A stretch of 64,000 nucleotides of DNA from Bettongia penicillata ogilbyi (Eukaryota > Chordata > Mammalia > Diprotodontia > Potoroidae), in the NCBI GenBank assembly GCA_023548195.1, contig JAJHZJ010000336.1:1840704-1904703 (forward strand), written 5' to 3'. Of this stretch, positions 56,405 to 64,000 are shown piece after piece. The first letter of the stretch is position 1; every line of letters begins with the position of its first letter. The notes under the pieces are model-generated. The model was not told the origin of the DNA and searched no databases. It was given only the letters and a program-made list of their open reading frames with translations. The position numbers and the translations under genes were made by a program.

Positions 56405-56815
56405 GTCCATTAAAAACTGAGAAAAGAAAGAAAAACATTTGTAACATAGAAGTATAGGCAAGGAAAATGAATCCACCCAGTGGCCACATCCAAAAACGAA
56501 TGTCTCTTTGTGCACCTTGTATCCATCACCTCTTTCTCTGGGGGGTGGGTCACATGCGTTGATATAGGTCTTCTCATCATTGCATTGATCAGAGTTCTGA
56601 AATCTTTCAAAGTTGTTTTTCTTTACGATGCTGCTGTTCTCGTATATCTTGTTGTCCTGGTTCTTCTCACTGTACTCTGTGTCAGTTTGGACTACTCAGA
56701 GATTCTCCTAAAGAATTTATTTTGCAATTTCTTATAGTGCAAGAATATTCCATTACATTGATATATCCCAGTTTGTTCACCTATTCCCCAATTGTATGAG
56801 GCAATTTAAGACATT
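56405..56815 (-). repeat. L1-like 3' end, antisense
   Basis: gttgtcctggttcttctcac, tatagtgcaagaatattcca, ttcacctattccccaattgt. Confidence 0.75.
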
Positions 56816-56982
56816 CCCTTTAGATCCTAGTTCTTTTCTTTTTTCCTTCTCTTCCCCACTTCAAGATCAGAAAGTTTTTTGCTTATCCTTTTGATGTTAA
56901 TGTATCTTTTAATGTTACTTCCTACTTGCTTACCCCTTTCTCATTTGTTTCCCTATTGAACTGATATATTTCTATATCAAAC

Positions 56983-57042
56983 TCTGTGTGTGTGTGTGTG
57001 CACGTGTGCGTGTGTGTGGTGTGTGTGTGTGTGTGTAGGTGT
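56983..57042. repeat. Interrupted (TG)n microsatellite
   Basis: TG runs broken by cacgtgtgcg and a ggtg. Confidence 0.93.
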
Positions 57043-57269
57043 GTTCTGCCCTCTTTGGTCTATTTCACGTAAGAGTGAGGTTCATTAGATACCCACTCCC
57101 CCCATCTCCATTTTTGTATACTCTTCTCATCTGCCATCAGCGTGAGAAACAGCGTTACCTCCCCTTCTTCCTTTGTACCCTGGTGGATTCTTCTCTTTAC
57201 CCTTCTTTCCCTGACCCCCATTCAGACCCTCAGAATAGAACCAGTCCATCTCTGCTTTTCTCATTTTAG

Positions 57270-57471
57270 GATTCTGAAGGAGTGCTTGTTTCTTCTAACC
57301 TCATCTAGAATATTAGTGTTACCTTATGTAACATACAATTCAATTCAGTTGTTCAAATACGTTTATCTCTCCAGGTTTTTCTGGACTCCTGCATTTGTTT
57401 TTCAAAGTTCCTGCTCAGCTCTGGTGTTTTCATCAGAAATACTTGAAAGCCGCTATACCCTTAGATATCCA
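57270..57471 (-). repeat. LINE-derived sequence, antisense (family uncertain)
   Basis: ggtttttctggactcctgca and ttttcatcagaaatacttga belong with the segment after 57724. The pyrimidine tract has expanded between them. Confidence 0.4.
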
Positions 57472-57723
57472 TTTCTCTCTCTCTTTCTCCCTTCCTCCCT
57501 CTCTCCCCCTCTTTCTCTCTCTCTCTCCCCCCCTCCCTCTTTCTCTCTCCCTCTCTCTCTCTCCCCCTCTTTCTCTTGCTCTCTCTCTTTTTCCCTGTCT
57601 CTCTCTCCCTCTTTCCCTCTTTCTCTCTCTCTCTCTTTCTGTCTCTCTCTCCCTCTTTCCCTCTTTCTCTCTCTCTCACTCTCTCTCTCTTGCTCTCTCT
57701 CTCTCCCTCCCTCCCTCTCTCTC
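57472..57723. repeat. 250-bp pyrimidine tract (CTCT/CCCT/TTTC)
   Basis: Almost pure C/T on the + strand (G appears only in isolated positions). It yields serine/leucine/proline-rich open frames on + and Arg/Glu-rich ones on the minus strand that are not genes. Confidence 0.96.
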
Positions 57724-58905
57724 ATTATTCTCAGCTTTGAAGCGTAAATTAGTCTTGCATGTAAATCAATATCCTTTGTCTTTTAGAATATTGGATTCCA
57801 AGAGCTGCCAGGTCTTCTGTGATCCTGTCTATAGTTCCTGGGTACTTGAACTGCTTATTTCTGGAGGTTTGCCATAATTTTTTCTTTGATGTGGGAGTTC
57901 TGTGACATTCCTCAGACTTTTCTTTTGGGGTTTCTTTCATGAGGTGATTAGTGGATTCTTTCTATCTATACTTTGTCTTTTGGTTCTAATAGATCAGTTT
58001 CCTTTTATGATTTTTTAAAATAGAGTATCCAGTGTTTTTTATTTTAAATTTTTTTCAGGAATATGTTTTCAGGAAGTCTAGTGATTCTTATTTTTTCTTG
58101 AGTTGTTTTCCAAATCGTTCAACAGGCATTTACTTAATGCCTACTATGTGCTGGGCGTTGTGCCAAGCATATCACATATGCTTATCTTTTCCTCTGTGTT
58201 TTCGGTATTTTAGTTTTGTTCTAGTTTTCTTGATGTCTTATGGAGTCATTGATTCTGTTTGGTCAATTCCAATTTTTAGGGAATCTGTTAATTAAGATTT
58301 GCTACTTACTGTGTCTTCTAAACTATTTCTTCTTCTTCTAGCTCTTTCCTCCAGAGATTTTATTTCATTTTAAAACCTTTTTTTTTTTGTAGATGTAGTC
58401 CTTGTGGAAAATCTATATTTTCCTCTGAATCCCTCCTTTCAAGAGTGACTCCAGAGTCATTCTCTTCTTTCTGGGGATCTGTAGATTTGCAATAATTTTT
58501 TACACTGGGTGATATTTGCTTTGATTTATCCATCTTTCCAACTTTAGTTCATGAATTGAGACTTTGTGCCAGGGCTGGGTTCTGCCCCTTGCTGAACGTT
58601 CAGGTTGGGTGGTCAGCTGTGTTTAGTCTCTTGCTCTGAGTTGCCCAAGGTTTTGTGCCCCTATGGGTCTTTGAGGTTCAGATTGCTGCTGGATCTTCAG
58701 GGCCCTCTCTTGTGTCTCAGGGACATAAGAAAGTAGCAGTGTGTCATGAATCATAGAGCCCCTCTACCTGAGTTGTCTTAATCTGAGGGGCTTGGTGCTG
58801 ATTACCCCAGGGCTTTCTCAAGGGAGCCATCTGCTCTGGTGCCCTCAGACACAGAGCCTTATGGACTAGACATTTTCCTGAACATCTCTGGTCAAGTTGG
58901 GGGGC
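57724..58905 (-). repeat. LINE-derived sequence, antisense (L1-like, family uncertain)
   Basis: gaatattggattccaagagc, gttctgtgacattcctcaga, ggggtttctttcatgaggtg and later gggttctgccccttgctgaa. I recall this wording from autonomous retroelements of marsupials but cannot name the family. A short antisense L2 tip is inserted at about 58110-58175. Confidence 0.5.
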
Positions 58906-59014
58906 TATGCTGGACTAGTGCTGACTTTACACTCATTTCCTATTGTTTATTTAATTTATGTTATTTCGTTTGTTTCTGTATTTCTTTTATTCCCTATATT
59001 TATTCTTCTTAATT

Positions 59015-59200
59015 GCATTGGCATAATGGATAAAACACTAGACTTGGAGTCAAGAAGACCAGAGATGCGTCTCTGTGACCCTGGGTAAATCAATATTATC
59101 TCCATTTTATTATTTATATTTCCAATACTGTCACTATAATATTACCTCCAGTTTACAGATAAGGAAACTGAGACTGGGAGATAATATCTTCTGATCTTGC
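59015..59200. repeat. Two CORE-SINE pieces head to head
   Basis: Sense head ttggcataatggataaaaca, gtgaccctgggtaaatc to about 59090. Then an antisense piece with acagataaggaaactgagac. Confidence 0.65.
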
Positions 59201-59365
59201 TCTCTTAATTGGTGAATCCTTAGTTCAGACCACCATGTCAGAAAGAGGCCCAGCAGTCTGACTTCTCTACCCCCTTTCTAGTTGCCTTGCCCCTACCCTT
59301 CCATTTCAGTTTTCCTATATAATGCCTTTCCCTGTTAAAGTATATGTTTTTTTTTAACACAGGTA

Positions 59366-59520
59366 CTGCTTGGATGCTTGTATTTGTATCGCTGGCATTT
59401 AGCACAGCACTGGGTATGTAGAAAGTGCTTGATAAATGGTTTAATTATCTATCTAATAGTGCCTATCTTAGCACAGTGCTCAGCACATAGGAAGAGCTTG
59501 ATAAATACTTTGTCCATCTT
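59366..59520 (+). repeat. Tandem L2 3' tips
   Basis: Two successive copies of the terminal wording: cagcactgggtatgtagaaa, gtgcttgataaatgg, then cagtgctcagcacataggaa, gagcttgataaatac. Confidence 0.7.
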
Positions 59521-59539
59521 TCTATCTATCCAACTACTT

Positions 59540-59640
59540 CACAAGGATATTTTGAGAATCATATGAGATAACTTAAGTAAAGTCCTTTATAAATTTTAAA
59601 GCACTGTACATAAGTGGCAGCTATTATTATTTTATTATTA
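59540..59640 (+). repeat. MIR tail fragment
   Basis: cacaaggatattttgagaat, catatgagataacttaagta, gcactgtacataag. Confidence 0.65.
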
Positions 59641-59649
59641 TATTTTATT

Positions 59650-60497
59650 TATGTTGTCAAACATTTTGCAATTGTTGGAGATTTGGTTGTTTCAGCATTT
59701 TGGGAGCCAATTATAAATAACCTCTTTTCTTTTTTTTTAAAGCTCGTTAAAAAAATAAAGAGCATGGTATTTGTGAGCTTCTTGCACCATCCTGTCCACC
59801 CTACCCCCTTTCTCTGTTCCTCTGCTTCTCCTGTCCAGTCTCCAGAGGTCCTTCTAACTTGGGCGGGTGGAGTATTGCAAAACTATGCTGATCAATGGGG
59901 TTAGTGTTGCTGGACAGGAAATGATGTCTCCTTCGGGGAGAGGGAGCCCTGAAAGGTCCCATTGATAAGAGAAGGGGGTCCAAAGGCCAGTGGAAAACTC
60001 TCAATGTAGAACTTCCCTTCCCCCCCCCTCTCTTTTTTGGTCCCTTCTCTTACCTCCCCAACTATAAAATATCATAAGAAAGGAATGCATTTCCCCTGGC
60101 TTCCATCATTTCCTGGGGCTCCCAAGGGGACCTCTGAGTGCAGAGTAGCTTGCCAAGTGTCTTCAGGATCCGTCTATGAGATGATCATTGGAAATGGGCA
60201 AGATCTGTTCATTTGAGAGATGATACTATCAGGCATGCACAGCTGGGGAAGGTTTTGTCAGACTTGGAAGCCTTTGAACTTCTCTCAGAATTTCTTTGGG
60301 TTTTAGCCTCTGATCTTAGCACTGCAACACGTGCGTCCCCATTACACAGAGAGTGAAAGCTCATGCTTAGAATAAATTGACTTCTTTACGTTCACCTCCA
60401 TTTAAATAGCAAAGTCTGGGACTTTGTGGGATTCCTTTCCTAGGCATCTGAACGGCTGGTTTTGCACCAGGCAGCTCTTTTAGGGAGGAACAAATTG

Positions 60498-60500
<3 letters not shown>
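59650..60500. other. Unique intronic stretch
   Basis: No gene or interspersed repeat recognised. Confidence 0.35.

Positions 60501-60502
<2 letters not shown>

Positions 60503-60576
<74 letters not shown>
60503..60576. repeat. (CT)37 microsatellite
   Basis: Uninterrupted CT dinucleotides, running into a CCCT tract. Confidence 0.97.
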
Positions 60577-60581
<5 letters not shown>

Positions 60582-60722
60582 CCTCCCTCCCTCCCTCCCT
60601 CTCTCCCTCTCTCCCTCCCTCCCTCCCTCTCTCCCTCCCTCTCTCCCTCCCTCTCTCCCTCCCTCCCTCCCTCCTTCTCTCTCCCTCCCTCTCCCTCCCT
60701 CCCTCCCTTTCTCCCTCCTCCT
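60577..60722. repeat. (CCCT)n-rich pyrimidine tract
   Basis: CCCT and CTCT units with isolated T variants. Together with the preceding CT run it gives 220 bp of pure pyrimidine on the + strand. Confidence 0.96.
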
Positions 60723-60861
60723 AGACATTAGTTGCTGGGAATCAGCTTTCATAGGATTGAGTTTCCTTGTTGTTGCCAGATCACAAGAAAAGTGGCCTGC
60801 CTCACTCACAGGGCAGATTCAGAACTATGATAGTTTTCTAGGTTTTTCCCTTGCGTTAATC

Positions 60862-60990
60862 TGTCCAATTCTATTTAATACAGGTCCCTATATTTATTGA
60901 GCATCCACCCCATGTAGGACTGTGTGTTTAGTGCTGAGACTGATACCAAGATGGATGAAACACCTTCCTTGATGTTCAGGACCACATGGC
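60862..60990 (-). repeat. L2 LINE 3' end, antisense, diverged
   Basis: cctatatttattgagcatcc, gtgtgtttagtgctgagact, ccttgatgttcaggacc. Confidence 0.6.
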
Positions 60991-60994
60991 TTTC

Positions 60995-61800
60995 TTAGTT
61001 GGAGAGCCAAGATGTGAGTGCTGTGGTTGATGTGGCAGGTTGAGTTCCTCATTAGAGGAAGGAGGTTATAGAAAAACTTAATGTGCTTGTTGCTCTCAAA
61101 ACTATGTTCTGACTTCCCATTGAAGTCCACACTTTCTACCTTATCCTCTGTTTCTTAGGTGAGGTCTTCACTAAGGGCTTCCCTCCAAGCCCCTAAAGTC
61201 AGTTCTCACATGGCAAGAATGTGGATGCAACATGTCTACCCCCATTTTACAGAGGGTGAGGGCTCATACTTGGAATAAGTTGGAATAAACGTCATCCCAG
61301 TGACCTTAGCCAAGGTGGAACAAATCATCAGGATTGTTGGGTTTAAAGGGATACGTTGGTCATTGCTGATCAGGTTTCCCCAGGATAATCTGGGTTTAGA
61401 TTAAAAACACAAAAATGCAACACTGTGTGTATGTTTTTCTAACTAATTCTTTGGCACTGAATCTGTCTCATCCTTTTGATCTCTTTGTCATGCCACTAGA
61501 GTGTGTCATAGGGCACCTCTGGCTACTCCAAAAACTACTCTTTGTCCTTGGGGATAGTCAGATAACAATGATAAAGGACTCTGAATTTTTCTACTGTTCT
61601 CCCAGGAAGATGGTAGATTGGTGGGGATGGTAAAGAAGACATCAAATGTCACTTGAAATAAGACATACATTGTTGAAGTTCTGAATTTACTTTCCCTGTA
61701 GGTTGAAATAGTGTAGTCACTGGATGCCATAGTTTAGTCAGTAACTAAAGCAGCATAGGCTTTGGTGCGTGAAAAGCTTCTTGAGAAGGATTTGATGATG
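60995..61800. other. Unique intronic stretch
   Basis: No gene or repeat recognised. Confidence 0.35.
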
Positions 61801-61804
61801 GCTT

Positions 61805-62055
61805 GACAAGGAAGCAGCATGATGTGTTAGGAAGAGCTGGATTAGGAATCAGGGTTCAAATCTAGCTCCGCTTCTTCCTAATCATGTGACCTTGGACAAG
61901 TCACTTCACCTTCTGACCCTGTTTCTCTTTCTGTAAAACAGGGCTAAAAATACTTACACTCCCTATTTCTCAGGGTCATTGTTAAGATCAAAAACAGAGA
62001 GTGTATGGAAGACAGCTTATAAAAACCTTCAAGAAGTATAGAGATGTCAGTTTTT
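61805..62055 (+). repeat. MIR-type CORE-SINE
   Basis: atgatgtgttaggaagagct, tcatgtgaccttggacaagt, ctcagggtcattgttaagat. Confidence 0.8.
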
Positions 62056-62139
62056 GTTATATAATTACCATACCTCCATAGAAATGACAGTGGGGGAAAG
62101 TGTTTTATTGTTTAGGGATTCTGAGTGAGGGATTCTGTT

Positions 62140-62400
62140 TTAGAGGCAATGTAATATAGTGAACTGAATTTAGGGTTAGGAGGAACCAGGATTTGAATGG
62201 TGCTTCTGACACCTTCTAGCTCTTTGACCCTGGGTAAGTTGTTTAAACTCTTTGAGTCTCAGTTTCCTCATTTGTAAAGTGGGAGGAATGTATCTCCATA
62301 GTTTTTATATCAAAGGATCATTATGATCAGAGGAGATAATTTATGTAAAATCTTTTTTATTTCTTTAAGGTTTATATAGATATTATTTAGAGGAGAGGCT
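62140..62400 (+). repeat. MIR-type CORE-SINE
   Basis: gaggcaatgtaatatagtga, tgaccctgggtaagttgttt, ctcagtttcctcatttgtaa. Confidence 0.8.
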
Positions 62401-62464
62401 CATCGGGTACTAGGAGCATGCCTGGCCACTGTGATTTTGGGATGATCAGTTTTGTGAAAACTAA

Positions 62465-62880
62465 AGCTATGATCTGGCTTCCTCTCTGTTCCTCTGACAC
62501 TCAGTCTCCAGACTTTGGACATTTTTACTGTTGTTCCCCATTCTTGGCATGTCGTCCTTCCTCATGTCTGCCCCCGGCTTCCTTCAAGTCTTATCTAAAA
62601 CTCAACCTTCTACAGGAAGGGATCAGGGATTCTGATCCCCCATATTATAGATGCCTTCTCTTTAAGAGGCTCTCCAGTTTATCATGTGTATACATACACA
62701 CACATACACACACACGTCTTCTTTGTTCGTAGTTATTTTCACGTTGCTTCTCTCATGAGATTGTGAGCTCCTTGAGAGCAGGGGCCTACCTGGTGTTTCT
62801 GTTTGTATGCCCAGAGCTTAGCCCAGTGCTTGGAAAATAGTAGGTGCTGAATTAATGCTTTCTGATTAACTCACTGAAGG
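62465..62880 (+). repeat. L2 LINE, pre-3' region to 3' end
   Basis: cttccttcaagtcttatcta, accttctacaggaaggg, gagattgtgagctccttgag, agtaggtgctgaattaatgc. A short (CATA/CA)n tract interrupts it at 62692-62715. Confidence 0.85.
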
Positions 62881-63161
62881 ATCTCTTGTCCACTGGCAGC
62901 TTCTCAGAAGCTCTAGAATAACCAAAAAAGAGAGAATCTTCTAGTATAAGTGAGAGTACAGAATGCTGGGAAACCAATATCACCAGTTTGGTTCAGTTAG
63001 TTTTTGGAATAGGGCAATCCACTGGGATTAAATTTTAGCAGAGCGTGTATTATCTGTATTCTTTTGCCTCTTTTGTGCTCCGTTATCTATTGAGTGCCTG
63101 CTATATATTTCACTCTGTGATAGACTTAGGAGTGAGGGATGGAGATGTTGGTTACCATAAG

Positions 63162-63186
63162 TTCATTCGTTCAACAACCATTTTTT
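63162..63186 (-). repeat. L2 LINE 3' tip, antisense (split by SINE)
   Basis: ttcattcgttcaacaaccat, continuing at 63416. Confidence 0.7.
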
Positions 63187-63415
63187 GGTGCTCAGTGGAT
63201 AAAAACTCTGGTCTGGAGTCAGGAAGACTTGAGTTTAAATCTGGCTGCAGTCACTTAGTACTTGTGTCAACCAAGTATATGGCCAAGTCACTTAACTTCC
63301 CTTTGCCTTAATCTATTGGAGAAGAAAATGACAAACCATCCCAGTATCTTTGCCAAGAAAACCCCACGGACAGTATAATCCAAGGGAGTTTGACATGACT
63401 AAACAACTGAACAGC
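63187..63415 (+). repeat. Marsupial long SINE inserted in an L2
   Basis: tgctcagtggataaaaactc, tggccaagtcacttaacttc, cagtatctttgccaagaaaa, gacatgactaaacaactg. Confidence 0.85.
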
Positions 63416-63777
63416 AACTATGTGCTGAGTGCTGGGAATTCAAAGACAGAAGGGAAATAGGTCCTGCCCTCAAAGAGCTTATGTTATATTTAGAGCAAAG
63501 AAAGACAAGCCGATCCAAAGGGAGATAAAGAGGACTCCAACAATGATGGGGGATCAGAATAGGCTTCTAGTTGGGTATACTACTTGAGCTGAACCTTGAA
63601 GGAAGCTAAAGATTCTTAGAGGTAGCCATGAGAAAGGAGGGCATTCCAGCCTGGGCAAAGGCATGGAGATATGAGGTGGAATGTCATGTACCAGGAAAAG
63701 GAAGTAGGTCAGTTTGGCTGGAATGTAAGTGTGTGAAGGAAAGTAATGGGCAAGCAGCCTGGAAAAGTGTATTGTAG

Positions 63778-63779
<2 letters not shown>
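63416..63779 (-). repeat. L2 LINE 3' region, antisense (continuation)
   Basis: ctatgtgctgagtgctggga, gtcctgccctcaaagagctt, cttgagctgaaccttgaagg, ggagggcattccagcctggg. Confidence 0.8.

Positions 63780-63813
<34 letters not shown>
63780..63813. repeat. Poly-T run, 34 nt
   Basis: Uninterrupted T. It looks like the poly-A tail of an antisense retrotransposed sequence whose body would extend right, but no antisense polyadenylation signal is obvious close by and I do not recognise the following 187 bp. Confidence 0.9.
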
Positions 63814-63816
<3 letters not shown>

Positions 63817-64000
63817 GGGGCTCAAAATCAAGTTAGGTTGAAAAGGCATATACAAATGAAGTACTGATATACAAAATAAGATTCTAGTTAATAAGCTCGA
63901 GGATTAACAATGTGATAATAATTAACAACGAAGTTATCTGGTATCATAAATGACACTGAGAGGAGGGGGAGAGAAATGATCACGGTCTGGGTTCCATGGA

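Larger units (their letters stand above)
54665..64000 (+). other. SH3PXD2A: Intron of SH3PXD2A downstream of the exon (inferred, continues past window)
   Basis: The next PX exon, expected to begin with MQLLDKFP-type coding sequence, was not found up to 64000. The stretch is therefore read as intron of at least 9.3 kb. It holds an L3/CR1 piece, L1-like antisense sequence, two large pyrimidine tracts, L2 and CORE-SINE fragments. Confidence 0.75.

Noticed and set aside
57142..57877. 201- and 160-codon Ser/Leu/Pro-rich frames, and the Arg/Glu-rich frames opposite
   Set aside because: All come from the CT-rich tract at 57472-57723. No domain or splice context exists outside it.
60462..60809. Long Ser/Leu/Pro and Arg/Glu open frames
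   Set aside because: Artefacts of the (CT)n/(CCCT)n tract.

Overview
The window reads as mammalian, almost certainly marsupial, intronic DNA. The evidence is the interspersed repeats. There are dozens of CORE-SINEs with L2- or L3/CR1-type tails, SINEs of the marsupial MAR1/long-SINE type, many L2-clade LINE pieces, antisense L1-like 3' ends and old hAT elements. CpG is scarce, and dinucleotide microsatellites are long and frequent. The species cannot be fixed from the sequence alone. Repeat families are named from memory of their consensus sequences; no database was searched.

I can support one coding feature. It is an 81-nt exon at 54584-54664 (+) with clean splice sites, phase 0 at both ends. 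It encodes 27 residues of the PX domain of SH3PXD2A (TKS5/FISH), including the RRYSKF phosphoinositide-binding motif. TKS5 is the scaffold protein of podosomes and invadopodia. I found neither the preceding nor the following PX exon, so about 54.6 kb upstream and at least 9.3 kb downstream are read as intron. No other gene, RNA gene or CpG island was found.

Layout. 1-12 kb: SINE/L2 mosaic, an inverted SINE pair, several (TG)n tracts and a 110-bp (CA)n at 11.6 kb. 12-22 kb: a palindrome-rich unique patch at 12.5 kb, nested CORE-SINEs, a 595-bp hAT relative at 17.2 kb and L1-like 3' ends. 22-45 kb: L2-dominated, with a decayed reverse-transcriptase segment (30.8-31.3 kb) and a long L2 internal fragment (41.5-42.7 kb). 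45-54 kb: mixed unique sequence and repeats, a SINE inside a Charlie-like hAT, a triple nest at 48.4-49.5 kb and two candidate conserved noncoding segments (47.1 and 53.2 kb). 54-64 kb: the exon, an L3/CR1 piece, L1-like antisense sequence with large pyrimidine tracts, and a poly-T at the 3' edge.

I looked for an undescribed genetic system and did not find one. The observations worth checking are the candidate regulatory segments near the exon, some hairpin or palindrome structures in non-repeat DNA, and insertions whose order can be dated by nesting and target-site duplications.
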